Shown here: one piece after another, positions 16,049 through 58,084 of the stretch
Numbering within the stretch: the stretch's first letter is position 1
Layout: each line of letters begins with the position of its first letter
Assembly (NCBI RefSeq): GCF_035594125.1
Contig: NC_087185.1
Location: 15,509,164-15,573,163, forward strand
From: Scylla paramamosain
Taxonomy: Eukaryota; Arthropoda; Malacostraca; Decapoda; Portunidae
Reading direction: 5' to 3'
DNA: 64,000 nt
Notes under the pieces: generated by a model
What the model was told of the DNA's origin: nothing
Seen by the model: the letters and a program-made list of their open reading frames with translations, nothing else
Database searches by the model: none
Program-made: the position numbers and the translations under genes

Positions 16049-19000
16049 TAAGTATTTTTGAAGTGTAGCACAATGCACAGTTTTGGACAGTATTGATGAG
16101 CAGGCTGATACAGTGTGATAATGCAATCTTCAATCTCTATGACTGCAACCATAGACCTTACGGCAAATTTTGTTTTTTGAGGATGACAAGAGACAAAATT
16201 TTGCTGCCTGCATGACATCATGACGGCCTCGATGCTCTTGCCTAGAGCTGGCATTAGTTGCTTATGAGCATCCACCAAGGCTTTGTTATTCCTGCTGTGC
16301 GCAAGCCTGCTTTAATTTATGATTAGGGCTGGGATTTATGGCTGTACTGTTTTAATATGAGCTCTACCAGTCAAAGCCACACAAACAAGTTAACCCATAT
16401 CTCTGTAGGAGACTGGTAAAAAAAATAGAGTTGATTTGGTCTTGTAAAGTCAACAATACAGCAGTGGTAAGAACATCTTAGGAAGAAAAACAGGTAGTGG
16501 TTTCCTGCCCATGCCTAGAAAAGCCTCTGGCCATCCCAGAAAGACTTCTGTGAGGATTGTGAATGTGGTGAAGTGTTCATTGCATCTGTCCTGTGTTTGA
16601 CAGGGAAACAAGATAAGAAAGCAAATACTAAGGCCCTTATGAGAGCTACTATTTTATTTACTGTTTACTATGATATGCACATCATGGTCACCATGTCAAC
16701 TTTGTTAGACCAACCAATACACTTCCTTGTTGTTGTGGCATGCTGCCTTTACACCAATTATCTGACCCACCTTACTTGTATGGTTTTGACACTGATAGAG
16801 GCCATATGAAAGCAGCAAAGTCACAAAACCCAGTTATAAACACATGAATTCAAGCAGCCTTACATGCAGCATGCATAACACAGAACCAGCCTTGGTAGAT
16901 GCCTGCAAGCAACTAGAGTGCTGGCTAGCTATAAGCTAGCTGTGTCATTATGCAGGTGCTAAAACTCTATTTAATATATTACCCTTGAGAATTCAATTAA
17001 CAAAATTTGCCATAATGTTTTAGCAATATCACTATGGTGCTAAATCTGTTTGTCATGCATTGTAAATTAAAATGCATCTTGCACCCTAGGACTCTAGGGG
17101 AGAGGGAGAACAAATCCTTATGGAGCACACTTACACATCTACCTAGGACCCATTAGCAGAACTGGATTACCCCACCAATGTCACTGACATATCTCCTTTT
17201 CATATATCTATTCCAATGTGAGTGATACCAAGGGGACTTCAAAGCTGTGTCCCATTCAAGCCTTCACAATTGCTTTATCCCTCTTCCATGCTTCAGACAT
17301 TTTTCTTGCCATTCTTGCATCTGCACTAATTGGAAAAGAAATCATCACGGTTGACAAAACCCAACACTAATATTATAATTTAATTTGGCTTATCAACCTT
17401 AAGATTGATATGGTAAAAGGAGCACGAATGGAAATTCTTCCTTGTAAGTGTCAGAATTAAAATGTGATTGGTAGTAACTGCCACCAAGGGCTCGTAGAAA
17501 CCTGGAAAGTTGTACAGTACTTTCTAACCCCACTCTTGATATCACTTGCTTCTTGGTAAACTGCTGGTATTTTAGTAGTTTATTCCATGCTGTGTTGATG
17601 TTCTATATTTACATCATATTTTCCACACCAGGCATCACATAACACCTTTTTCCTCAGCCTCCAATTAAGTGCATGGCAGGAAGCTTGGATTCTTAAGATG
17701 TTGCCACCTTTATTCAGTGCATAGAAATAATATATGCATATATTGAACAGCTGTCTCTAATTCTCTTAATCTCATTTTGCAGTTATTCAATCCTTCACCT
17801 AAAGCTTAACCATGTTTGTTTTTCCCATAGAGTTCAGCTAGATAGGAACCCACTTTGCAAATGCCAGCAATTTAGCAAAGAGCAAGTGATATCAAAATTG
17901 GAGGGGAGCACTGGGTAACATTACATCTTTTCACTACCTCCAGGTGCTACTTACTAACAATTGCTTTTAACATTTGACACCTGTGAGGAAGAATAATTTC
18001 CATTTACTATAATAACCTATATGTTGATATGCCAAAATAAAACTGTAGCTCTATTGGGGTTTGTAGTGTGTTTAATTTCTTTTGTCGTGACTGTAACACT
18101 TCACGTAATCCATCCATTCCATTTGTCTTCCCCCACAGCCTTATACCTTTCACATCCAATCCAGTTATCTTTTTGCACCTACTACCTTCTTCCTCTATAG
18201 CTGCAATGCATATGCACGCCTCTTCAGTTGTAGCCTTTCATATGTGTTCACAAATCACATCCTTTCCTCATCCCAATACAGCACTCTTTCCATACTTCAA
18301 GCCTCTTCTTATGTCCCACCATAGCACTTCTAAAATAAATGACATTATTCTATCTCTGTTTTGCTGCATCCTAAGTATCTTTCAATCTACCTTCTTTTGC
18401 TTAACTCACGCCTTCAAAACTTTTCTCTCTAACCTGCCGTTCCACCTCCCCCTCCAAATGCTTTTACATCGAACAATCTTCCTATTACATTTTTGACAAC
18501 CCTTCTTTCCAGCTCTTTCACATATGGATATTTACAAATATCCTCCTTAACCCCTAAGCGACGGGCATTTGGTGCAGAAACCTCTTCTCAAAATGGGGGG
18601 GGGTTTTAAGAGAAAAATCACTATTATTCTTTGAGTTATATTTTCTTAAATACAGATCCAGAATTGCTTATCCTTCTCCTTTCTAATAGTGTTTTTGTCT
18701 GAATCATTGTTATTTTAGTTCAGGCAACAGTAAAGATTGAATAACAATTTATTATCATCCACTCCATAAGGGTGGTGGCTGCTGTGTGTTCATTATGCTG
18801 GATACAGCACTGGCTACAGCTCACATGTCCACAGCTCCTGTCTTGTCTTTTCCTTTCTGTCCCTCATTGCTCTCCCCACATCTCAAAAGGAATCTTCTTC
18901 CTCTATGCCCAAAAGTTCCATATATGCAATTCCCTGTCTAACAGCACTTGCTGGAAGTGGACAAAACTGGCTTGTGTTTATGCTTAGCCATGCATCAAGA

Positions 19001-19410
19001 AGAGGGTATATCACCTCCCTCCTTGATCCTTGTTTTGTATGGACTACCAGACGTAAAGCTGCGCATAAAAGAATTGGGGAGCAGCTTTGTAAGTGTTGCC
19101 ATGTAATGTTCAAAACATTTCTCTCCTGCTTCTATTTCATTTTAGGCAAGAAAATCATCTGACACATACTTGCGTCACCCATTGGAGCCTTCAGACGTGC
19201 ACCACTGTGTCACCTGTCGCTTGGGGGTCAAAGATCACCAGAAGAGTTATGCTTTCAACTTCTGTCAGTTAAATGTACTCTCTTGTACCCTTACAATGCA
19301 TTACACTCGTGCACATTCACTGAGGCGATCAACAAAATTCAGGGAGCAATTTATCTCCCATATCCCTCTGCACCTTGTCTCATCATAGGGAGACCAGAAC
19401 AAATACAATA

Positions 19411-19414
<4 letters not shown>

Positions 19415-19443
<29 letters not shown>

Positions 19444-19446
19444 GTA

Positions 19447-19504
<58 letters not shown>

Positions 19505-19508
19505 TAAT
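19415..19508. repeat. (AAT)n microsatellite
   Basis: AAT repeats interrupted once by agtagt at about 19443. Confidence 0.95.
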
Positions 19509-20980
19509 TTCCCTACATTCCCTGTTTGCACTGTTCAGAAAACCAGGTGTTTCACCACTACACAGGTTAATGACTACTCCTACAGGCTCCATTTTCTGGC
19601 AAACTCAGATCATGTCTTTATGGTTCAATCAGTGATGCCTAAAGTAATATATGAACTCTTCCCACAAGTGCTAAAATAAGACATTCCACTATTTTCTAGT
19701 AACAAAATAATGACAGTTAATTAATATTTCATAAAAGAAATGGAAAGAATATTTAAGAAATTATAACTAATTAAATCTAATGAAATTAAAACCCTTCAAA
19801 ACCTGAGAAAAAAAACATAAGGCAACCATTTAATTAAAAATAAATAAATAAATAAATAAATGAATAAATAAACAATAATTAATTGAAAAAAACAGGAATA
19901 TTTCACATCACAAATCTTGCTTCATTATCTAAGTTCTCCCCATTTACTTTTGTCCACTAAGCAATTTTCTTGCCCATTAAATGTTGGTTCAAAGCATTAG
20001 TAATGTGTAAAACATAATTCAGATACACCTCACCTATATCACCAATTTTCAGTGTAAATAAGCATTAAAAGCAGCATAAAGAGACAAACAGTTGATGTTA
20101 GGCAAAGGAAGACTTGCATACCCTCCACACTTAAGAGTAAATTGGCCAACCATTTACATATTTGCACCTAATCCAGTAAAAAATCCCATTTCTAAGTGCA
20201 CCTAAATATTGAGTTCCAGATCATGAGGCTTAACCTATACAGTATGAAGTGGGAGAATCCCCAGACCCCACCATTAACAAAGCATGTGCTCCCACAGGGG
20301 CATCTGCATAGGAATATAAAAGTAGTTACAGATGAAAGGGTATTCCTTGAGATATTTTACAATGATGTCTTAGTGTCATGTATTACAATATGACACAATG
20401 AGTGCTCAATTGACCTTTCCTTTGTATGTCCATCTCCCCACCCACCCAAGTTAAAAAAAACCCATGGATGCTCCTGTAGTCAAATGTGTCGTAACACACT
20501 ATGTTTTGTCTTGGTCAGTCACTCAAATCTTACATACTTTGGCCACTTTGTTATGCTTCCTATAATTGCTATCACTACTACTACTTAATAAAAAGTACTT
20601 ATATCATCTTCTGGGCTTTCCCATTGTAAAAGCTCGACCTTATGTCTTTTGTTACATTCCATTTCACTACATACACATCCATGCACCCATTTGCATACGT
20701 ATGTGAATTATTATTCTACATAAAAGTAATTGTCTTTGTAAATTCCTTGTCATCACCATTTCCCACACTGCTTTCCTAAACAATAACTGTGACTGGTCCC
20801 ATTCCCAAATATTCTTCTCCAAAATCCAAACTTACCTGAGACACATCCAAAATCCCTTCAAACCACTGTAGAAAATTTGCAACAACCAGTGCAGCACTAC
20901 ATGTGCATTACCATCACATAATAGGGCATCTAGAAAATTTAGAACCTACTTAACATATTAAGCTAATAAATGAAGTTAGT

Positions 20981-46496
<25,516 letters not shown>

Positions 46497-46991
46497 ATTT
46501 CTGAGGCGGGAGACACTCCGTCATGCCAGCAGACGACGCGTTCCAGTACTGACACAGATAACATTTAGCATGATTATTTTCCCGCTATATCATTTCACAG
46601 TTAATATCTTATCATTTCACCAGCTAAGGAAAATGTTTGGTATATTTACTAATTTATATCGTATGATTGATAACAGACTGCGTGGTTTGGTCATGTTTTT
46701 CAAGAGGATATTTGCTATATGATAGATTTTTAGTTAAACAATAACAATTTCATTCACAAATCTGTATAAGTTTATTAGAATCGATGTAGAATCATCATTT
46801 CGATGTTACCGGACGTATAGATAAAATTGAATGTTGCCCACCATGTCCATTGCATGTCCATAGGTGTCTCAGTGTGTGGTATTAACTGAATTATCTGGGT
46901 AGGGTTTTCATCCGTCGTAAATCTATGAAAATTTAAATGTATCAATAGAAACTAGCATTTTGTTACCAAAATTCTGGTTTTGATAATGTTT

Positions 46992-46994
<3 letters not shown>

Positions 46995-47080
<86 letters not shown>
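46995..47080. repeat. (CT)n microsatellite
   Basis: Uninterrupted, about 0.5 kb upstream of the FRMD-like start codon. Confidence 0.97.
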
Positions 47081-47083
<3 letters not shown>

Positions 47084-47251
47084 CACTTCATTGACACTTC
47101 TCTACTTTTTTCTAGGTGCACTTTACTTTTACCTATCACTATTTTTTTTTTCACTTACCGTAGTCTTCACTGTATTTCAAAACAATTTTTATTTACCACA
47201 TTTCACATACACATTTCTTGCTGTATTCGACACGTTTTCATCTTTCATTTC

Positions 47252-50807
<3,556 letters not shown>

Positions 50808-50992
50808 GCATTTTTTTTTTATAGTGATACATTTTCACTTTTCTATATTCACTTTGACACTTTTTCTCTTTCTTCACCATTTTTCTTCCCTTTGATACTC
50901 ATTACCTTTTCTTATACACTTTTTTTTCTTATTCTTTTTCTTCTTTCACTTCACACACGAACGCCTCCGAAGTAAACAACCCAGGCCGGCCG

Positions 50993-51000
50993 TGACGTCA
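50993..51000 (+). promoter_or_regulatory. CRE/ATF-type palindrome upstream of MIC13
   Basis: A perfect TGACGTCA lies 9 bases before the MIC13 start codon, inside a short GC-rich island (ccaggccggccg) that stands out from AT-rich surroundings. CRE sites are typical of core promoters with very short 5' UTRs. Activity is inferred from sequence only. Confidence 0.4.
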
Positions 51001-51009
51001 TCGGCCACC

Positions 51010-52847
51010 ATGAACAAGGTCCTCAAGGCAGCCTGGTAAATATACATCAGTGAAGCTTAAAACTCTCTAGCTTCCGTGATATACGCTAATAGGAGATGGG
51101 AGGTCAGCGAAGGTAACCTGCGGTGCTGCTGTGTGGATCAGGGCAGGTTGGGCTTGGCAGGGCCAACGTACCAGAAAGTTGCGGATAGTCTTGGGTTTCT
51201 GATATCCAGTGTGACTGTCATTGTAATTACATGTACTGAGACTGCATGAGCTAAGATGACGTGGGTTGAGGGAGGCAATATAGGTCGTACATGTGTAGTC
51301 CCTTATAGACCAGTGTTGGCTGTCAAATTAGGGAAATTTTTTTTTACTTTACCTAACCAAATTGCCATCATTTTGTTAGGCAGTTTTTCTTTGGATACTA
51401 ATTCCTTAATTAAATAGTGTGCTAAAACAATTTTGGGCAAGATAAACTTTGTTGTTTATAATCATCCAGAGGGATGTTCTTCACTAAACACATTTTCATT
51501 GAGTTGGTCAGCAAATTTACAACACAGTGATGCTGATTTTGCTCAGCAAGACCTTTCATCATCGAGTATCAGTGACAGCCATCTAGGATTTTATTTTATT
51601 GTTTTATTTTACTCTAAATAATGTCTCCTTATTAGTGACAGATGGTTATGAATGTATGACAGGAAGCATGTTTGCTCAGTGTATCATTCAGCAAAGATAG
51701 GCACTGAGGAGGTGGACTTTTACTGGACAAAAACAAGCTTTTGTCTAGCAGAATTCTAGATGCAAGTTGTTGGCTGAGCAGAACAGTGTCTGTGTACTGA
51801 ATGACCTCTTGCCTTACTCATTGGTTATGAATCCTGTGAGTATGGAAACCCAGTCCAGCATGATAGAAAGGTGAAAGTAATCACTAGTCTTATAATCAAT
51901 TTGAAATTGATATATGTATATGGGATTCAAATAGTCCCAAACAAGTAGATTCACATTTGAACGACTGATACTAAATCACTGTAAATGTCATTATTACAGC
52001 TGCATTTAAAGCAAATGATATAGTGAGTCCTCGTTTGTTTCAGGTTTGCCACCAAGGTTGGCATTGGAGGTGGTGTGGTGTATGTGACTGTGGATCAGGG
52101 AATATGGGGCAGCAGCCACCATTCCACAGCAGCATATGAAAGGCTCTTTGACATAATGCCTGGCACTAAGAGCGTGTCTGAGAAGGTGAGATTTAATTCA
52201 CTTCAGTAGATTTTGTGGGATATGGCTCTGCAGTCACTCCCATTAATATTTTTTTTAGATTTCTGTTACTGACAGTTATGTCTAACCTCAAAGATATATT
52301 TTCTGGTTTAATGTTTTACCTGGCCTGGTTAGTATTTTACCAGCCCAAATCCTTCTCCACATTTGTTTTATTTGTTTAGGTATCCTTTCAGACCATAGCC
52401 CCTGTTAATCTAGCAGTGAATAAATACAGGATATAAACACATGTGTATATGTGTACTTATAAGGTAGCTAAGTGTCACCTCAAAGAAATATTAGTGTTAT
52501 TAGAACAAAATTCGTCAGGCTGCTTCAGCAAAGAGTAAGTGATGTGCTCTGTTCTTTTCCAGTATTTACAGCTGCCAAAGAAAGATGATGTCAATGTCAA
52601 CTTCCGAAGCTATTGGAACTCTGGTGTCTTTTATACATTTGACTTCATTGCAAATCTACCTTCTAAGGTTGGTAACTTAAAAGACTACATTGTAGACTTT
52701 GCATCTTCTCCTGCTGATAAGAAAGAGAATGAAGCTCCCAGCAAGGCCGAAGAGACCACACCTGTACAGAGTGAGGCAACTGAAGCACCACCAGCTGCAG
52801 CCGAAGCTTCGTCTGAAGAGAAACCACCAGCGGAGGAAACAAAATAA
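51010..52847 (+). CDS. MICOS13: MICOS complex subunit MIC13-like (QIL1)
   Basis: Three exons, 51010-51035, 52044-52185 and 52563-52847, join in phase with GT/AG introns to give 150 residues. MIC13/QIL1 is a small inner-membrane protein that bridges the MIC60 and MIC10 subcomplexes at crista junctions. The sequence opens with a short basic stretch and a glycine-rich hydrophobic segment at about residues 9-26 (GIGGGVVYVTVDQ), matching the single N-terminal membrane segment with the conserved Y-x-x-x-DQ-x-x-x-G pattern. Residues 71-78 (RSYWNSGV) match the family's R-x-S/Y-WN-x-G motif, followed by a conserved amphipathic stretch (KVGNLKDYIVDF). The last 40 or so residues are a Glu/Ala/Pro-rich tail that makes it longer than the roughly 118-residue vertebrate form. 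The start codon lies in CCACCATGA, a good initiation context. Confidence 0.88.
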
Positions 52848-52922
52848 TATAATGAGAAATTATAATGGGTTTTCTTTTGTCATGTCTACAGTTACTTGAT
52901 AATATTATTTCTTTGTGTATAT

Positions 52923-52928
52923 ATTAAA
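52923..52928 (+). terminator. probable polyadenylation signal of the MIC13-like gene
   Basis: ATTAAA, a common variant of AATAAA, lies about 75 bases after the stop codon in an AT-rich 3' UTR, with a T-rich stretch after it. No better signal is closer. Confidence 0.5.
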
Positions 52929-53389
52929 GTATGTTCAGAATTTGAATGTTATTTTCTTTATTTAAACTCCTCCCACTGTCACGTGTTGAAATTTCTCACT
53001 ACTCTTAAAAGTTGTATTACTTGAAATTTGAAGTCTGCTAGTGTTTTCAAGAAATTTTTCTTGTAGAACTTATTCAGAAATTGTTGTATTTTCAGTTTTC
53101 ATATTCTATCTCAATTTTGAATATTCATCCTGAATTCATCTGCTTTTTTTCCTACCAATACCTTAAATCTGAAATCTAATTGTATGTTTAATTACTCACT
53201 GTACAACTTTGAATAAGGGCATAACTTGTGCTCTTTTCATTTAAATTTTTTCAACCTCACCGATATCTTAATATCTGTAGCATTCTTAAAGTTTCAATGA
53301 ACATGGTATTTTACTCATTTGTATTCCTTATAAGACTGAATCAAGCTCACAGTGTGTTCCTTTTTAATAACAAATTATTAATTTATGAA

Positions 53390-54480
53390 CAGATGTATGA
53401 TGGAGATGAAAGCTGAAGTAGGAAATGTTAGTGCAGGGCTGAAATGGAAGGGAGTGTGATGGACTGTAGTAACATGTCTGTCTGCAGATGACATTGTCTT
53501 ACAAAGAATTAAAAAAAAAAAAAAAATGAATCCATAGGGTATGTGTGAGACAAATTGAAGGCTAATCATGGGAAAAGTAAGATGATTATGGTGTTTGTTT
53601 TAGAAAAATAATGATTGCTTGTTAACAATGGTGTGATAAGAGAACCAATTGATCTTTGGGAAATGTAAAAAGTAATCTTGCTATAATTTACTTGCTTAGA
53701 TAAATAAGTCTGTTTCAGTTGTTAAAAGTAAATCATTTAGTGTAAAGGGCACCACAGTTATTTAGGCAATTATTTAGGCAGTTTATTTATCTAACAAATA
53801 ATGCATTAAAAATTGTACAAATGTAGAATACCTTTAAGGGTGAGTGTGCCAGCTGTAGGTATGTGTGAGTTGCTTATGGGAGAAGGGAGAATGGAAGAGG
53901 AGTGGATTTAAGTCATGGACAATGCTAGGTTCGATAGAGAGATGAGAGATGGTTTGTGAGAGATGGGTGTGTCATGAGATCACTTGCAAGAATCTTGAAA
54001 GGGAGTAGCATCTATGAAAGTAAATGAGGAAGTTAAGGAATGGTATTTTGTCAACAGTGATGTATAGATCTGAGACATGGGTGTGGAATGAGGAACGACA
54101 GTAAAGAGTGTGTGCTGTGGAAATTAATTATCAGAAAGGAGCATGTGGAGTGAGATGATAGGAGTGTGAGAACAATGAAAGTGTGTATAAGAGATGTTCT
54201 ATGAGTGTGCAAGTGGTGTGAATTGTAGAACGAGTGAAAAGAAGCACACTGGTCATGTTGAGAGAATGAAGAGCAAAGAGTTTGTCAAAATAGAGTAAAG
54301 TTGAAGGTGCTAATAGGAGAGGAAGGTTGAGGGGTAGAGTAAAAGAGTAAATATTGGAAAGAGGTGTTGATAGAGGCTAAGAGATTAATCAAGCAAGAGC
54401 ACAGTGTTTTGATGGGAAAAGGTGAAGGCTCTTCCATCTTAGGGGATGCTCCCAGGAGTGAGGATCAGAGAGATAAAGTT
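53390..54480 (+). pseudogene. second decayed copy of the same reverse transcriptase family, interrupted
   Basis: Plus-strand frames give MKAEVGNVSAGLKWKG and CLSADDIVLQ (53403-53515; catalytic ADD intact here), then GKSKM and the start of a VF block. A 221-bp foreign segment (53600-53820) interrupts it. The element resumes at about 53836 with VSVPAVGMCELLMGEGRMEE, then NCRTSEKKHTGHVERMKSKE (about 54215) and GSSILGDAP to about 54460. This is the same family as the copy at 32.3-33.5 kb; its 5' RT part is missing and stops are frequent. It lies between MIC13 and UMAD1. Confidence 0.65.
53600..53820. repeat. 221-bp dispersed repeat, copy 1
   Basis: It runs from ttagaaaaataatgattgct to attaaaaattgtacaa and interrupts the reverse transcriptase pseudogene. 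It differs from copy 2 by one substitution (cacagtta/cacaatta) and one 2-base indel (gcagtt/gcagtctt), so identity is about 98-99%. Confidence 0.93.
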
Positions 54481-54750
54481 ATGGTATTTTCCTTAAAATT
54501 TCATTATACAGTCGTATTCATTTTTTATCGTAACACCCAAACATCTTTCTGATCTTTTTAAAATCTTATTACTTAACTTTTACTCCCACATATCTTTTAC
54601 TACTTCTTTCAACTTTGTTCCCATGGCACTCTGAATTATATTCTATCTGCTGTTTCTTGCTCAATAATTTGTTTAAGTTTTCCTGCAGTTTCTTGCAGCA
54701 ATCTGTGTTAAGGCACTGGCACTGGCACTTGTTTTCTATGCAAAAGACAA

Positions 54751-54973
54751 TTAGAAAAATAATGATTGCTTGTTAACAATGGTGTGATAAGAGAACCAAT
54801 TGATCTTTGGGAAATGTAAAAAGTAATCTTGCTATAATTTACTTGCTTAGATAAATAAGTCTGTTTCAGTTGTTAAAAGTAAATCATTTAGTGTAAAGGG
54901 CACCACAATTATTTAGGCAATTATTTAGGCAGTCTTTATTTATCTAACAAATAATGCATTAAAAATTGTACAA
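54751..54973. repeat. 221-bp dispersed repeat, copy 2
   Basis: Same sequence and orientation as copy 1, 1.15 kb to its right and about 0.9 kb beyond the UMAD1 stop codon, possibly within that gene's 3' UTR. No terminal inverted repeats, A-tail or target duplication are evident at either copy. Confidence 0.93.
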
Positions 54974-55835
54974 TAATTCTGGTAACTACTTATTTCAAAA
55001 TAAAAAATCTTTTTACATAAGCTATATAATCTATCAATAAAGAAGCATATAATTTTCATAACAGTAAGATAACAATATCTTGATATACACAATATAAAAT
55101 GGATAAACAGAGTGGGTGAGTACTGTAGGGAGATGACAGTGATGTTTTGACCAAGCAGTGTGGTAATGCCAGAAAAGTTATGGGCCGGTGCTGGAAATAT
55201 AGATAGATAATAATGCATATATTTTTTTCTTGAGGCATTATTTACCTAACCTAATGTTAAACAGATAAGCGCTTTTTAATATCCTCTGACTAGAAACTAA
55301 GTCATATCACTGAGTCCTGACACTGATTGAGTGAAAACTTCTATGTATGGTTGTTAAAAGTGTAAACAATGCTAAACATGTGAACAGTTTGGTAGACCAG
55401 CTCCTTTCCTTCCATTACAAAGCTGAGAGTTCACTCCAAGTGCATGCTTTTAACACAAGGAATGATTTCTAGCCTGGCAGAACAGGAGACAAGATCTTGT
55501 CACTCATGTAAATCTAGTTACAGATACTACATGATTTTATTCAAAATATACTATCAAGTTTGCATCCAACAACAAAAACATTTTGTACACATTCATTGCA
55601 ATGGTTGCTGAGTAGAATCTGTATAAAAATACAACAGCTTACAATGTTATACAAGTGGATTCCTATGTTTAAATATTTAATTACTTAAACATTGTAATTA
55701 AAAAAATATACAAGTACAAAAGTTCTGGCAAATGTGCTGTGACAGTGCATATGTATAAATAGCATTATACATTATTCAAATAAGCATAGCAACGTTATGA
55801 AACTCAAATAAACTGCCAAAAATGGATCCATATTT

Positions 55836-57265
55836 TCATTCATTTTTATGTTCTTCTGTGCTTTCAAATTCTCTCATGATGCTCTTCTCAAGCTCAAAGC
55901 TGTACTCATAATCATCCCAATTGAAGGATCTGATTTTTGCCATTATGTCTTCTGTGGAGGTAGTGGAAGATGGACGTATCATTTCTTCTAGCAGTACATT
56001 TGAGCCAAATTTAAAGGGGATGCCATCAATGGCGCTCATGGCCTCAAAACTCATTGATCTGAAAAAGACATTTAACATAATAAGGCATATCAGTGAAAAT
56101 TGATAAGTACTGATCTTAATGCTATGAATTTTACAGAGATGTGTATGTTTTAGCACTTCTGAAGGAACAACTAAGTTGAAAACTAATCATTGTGAAGTGT
56201 TTTCTTCAAAGAAGGGTGAATATATTATGTAACAACAGTCCATGTGGCGGCTGATTACTTAAACAATTGGCAGCAATGAACAGTGGAATAAATGCATATC
56301 AGCAAATTTAGTTAGTTAAGTATAAGTATTGTATGTGATGCTTGAGTAAAACAGCTGGTTACCATCAGTCCAATACTGAGGGCCTACCAGCCATCATCCA
56401 GAACCATAGCTGCTGCCCTCCATGCCAACCACTTTACACTCAAGTTTAAGAAGTAAACTAACTTCAAACCCATCAGCCCATATCATTATATAAAGCATCT
56501 GTTAAGGCAAGCTTTCAACCTCAATGAGAAATGGTCACTAATTATAAATCAACATGACTACAGTTAACAAGCAATTCAATCAGTTTGCAGTAATGCACAA
56601 GTTTACCTCTGTGTGGTGACACCATTCTTTGGTTCAAGACCATATGGGAGGAAAGCATTAGCTCCACCAACAGTATACCCAGGAGGAGGACCATATCCAT
56701 TATTGAGTTGGGTTGAATCATCTGAAATGCAAGTAAAGAATGTAACTAATTTTAAAATATTTAGGCTACAAGTTTTTTTTGTTAAAAACAAACTTGCATC
56801 TCTTAGTTACTACTGATTCTGGTTAATGAAAATCAAGATGCTCTCAAGTCTTACTGACTTAGTAAATGGTATACATAATAATTGTGATAATGGTAACCAG
56901 GCCATGCAGGTAATGAATAGTCATTACAGTAGTATACATGCACCATACTGAGAAACCAAGAACATTGATAACATGTTGCAATACTGCAGACAAGGAATCA
57001 GTGATTGACAACAGAGAAAAACTCTTCAGGAAAAGTTTGCATCACTTAAATGAGATCCAAAAACACCTAGGGAGCCTCTGTTAGTTTTGGAAGGGCAGTT
57101 GCTCCTCCCTTGAAGCTGTCCCTGTGATTTCACTCACATTCTACACTAACCTAAAAGCACAAAGCCATCTTGAGATACTTCAGGTTTCTCTTCAGTTGCC
57201 TCTACAGCATCTGCTGTCTCTTCCCCCTCGGCTGCAGATTTGCGGCGGCCAAATATCCGGAACAT
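55836..57265 (-). CDS. UMAD1: UMA domain-containing protein, UMAD1-like
   Basis: Three exons (57265-57151, 56721-56607, 56058-55836) join in phase with GT/AG introns to give 150 residues. The N-terminus is short and basic (MFRIFGRRK), then acidic, then has QDGFVLL at residues 32-38, which matches the DGFVLL motif of vertebrate UMAD1. A Gly/Pro/Tyr-rich middle follows (NNGYGPPPGYTVGG). From residue 87, IDGIPFKFG and the next 50 residues fit the UMA (UBAP1-MVB12-associated) domain, which in UBAP1 and MVB12 binds the ESCRT-I core. An endosomal-sorting role is therefore the family expectation, although UMAD1 itself is poorly characterised. The ATG is the first in the exon and matches the family's MF-x-x-F start. 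Length is close to the vertebrate protein. Confidence 0.85.
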
Positions 57266-58084
57266 TGCTGTGGCCACCACTCAACACTATGAAGCAAGCA
57301 ATCACAACACTTACAGGAGTACATTTTCATTTGGAAATGAAGATGAGAAGCTTTATATGTATTAAAAATTGCTTCATCTAAAAAGAAGAAAAGAATGGTC
57401 ACTATATACAGAAGACCCTCAGTATTAAAATTAAGCAAGAGTACATGTATAGTTAACAGCAGCATGCTGGTTAATATTCTAATTTCTCGGTGTTTCAAAA
57501 TAAGTTAAGGTCGCTACATTTGGTGGCTCATTTGCTTCTGATTAAAAAATCTATTTACTGAGGCTGGCAATCTGAACAATTCAATTTAGTTAACACATCT
57601 GATTCATAACTCAAATGAATTTAATCTGTTGACTTGGCAATAAGCACACATTTCCTGTGTCTTATCATACACATTGATCGACAAATTACTTGGATGAAAT
57701 TCCTAATCAGAATACTCTTCCCGTGGCCATGTAGATACAGTGTATTTTACATCCACAAACAAACTTAGTTTCCTGCACATCTTTTATATTTATTTCACAG
57801 AATACTGGCTACAAACACTAATACAAATGTGAGCACTCTGCACTTCGTTTTTGGAACATGTTTCAGTGCAAGACAACAACGTAAATCTCACACACTTAGA
57901 GGAAAAAGGGAGGTCATGCTATGCATGACATCCATGCACATACCCTAGAGCGTCCACACACACAATTTATACGTCCATACACACTCCCTGTGCCAAACAT
58001 ACCACAGGATACTGGCAACACGTCAGGAACCTGTTTGCTACACTGACAAGAAACCAAAAACTCCTTGACAATTCCGCTTCGTTA

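Larger units (their letters stand above)
13225..20980. other. intergenic, no gene recognised
   Basis: Nearly 8 kb with no open frame showing a recognisable domain on either strand. It contains (TA)n at 15993-16046, (AAT)n at 19415-19500, short TTTA/AAAT runs near 14060-14120 and 19840-19880, and a small GCTAGCT-ataa-AGCTAGC-type palindrome near 16925. The 3' UTR of the FRMD-like gene should enter from the right, but no convincing polyadenylation signal was fixed. Confidence 0.6.

Noticed and set aside
18068..18496. 142-residue frame rich in Ser, Phe, His and Leu
   Set aside because: The composition resembles an antisense reading of repeat-derived sequence; no motif was recognised on either strand, so neither a gene nor a named transposon is called.
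53600..54973. LTR pair of a small LTR retrotransposon
   Set aside because: The two 221-bp copies lack TG...CA ends, a primer-binding site and a polypurine tract. The sequence between them is the continuation of a non-LTR element that began before copy 1.
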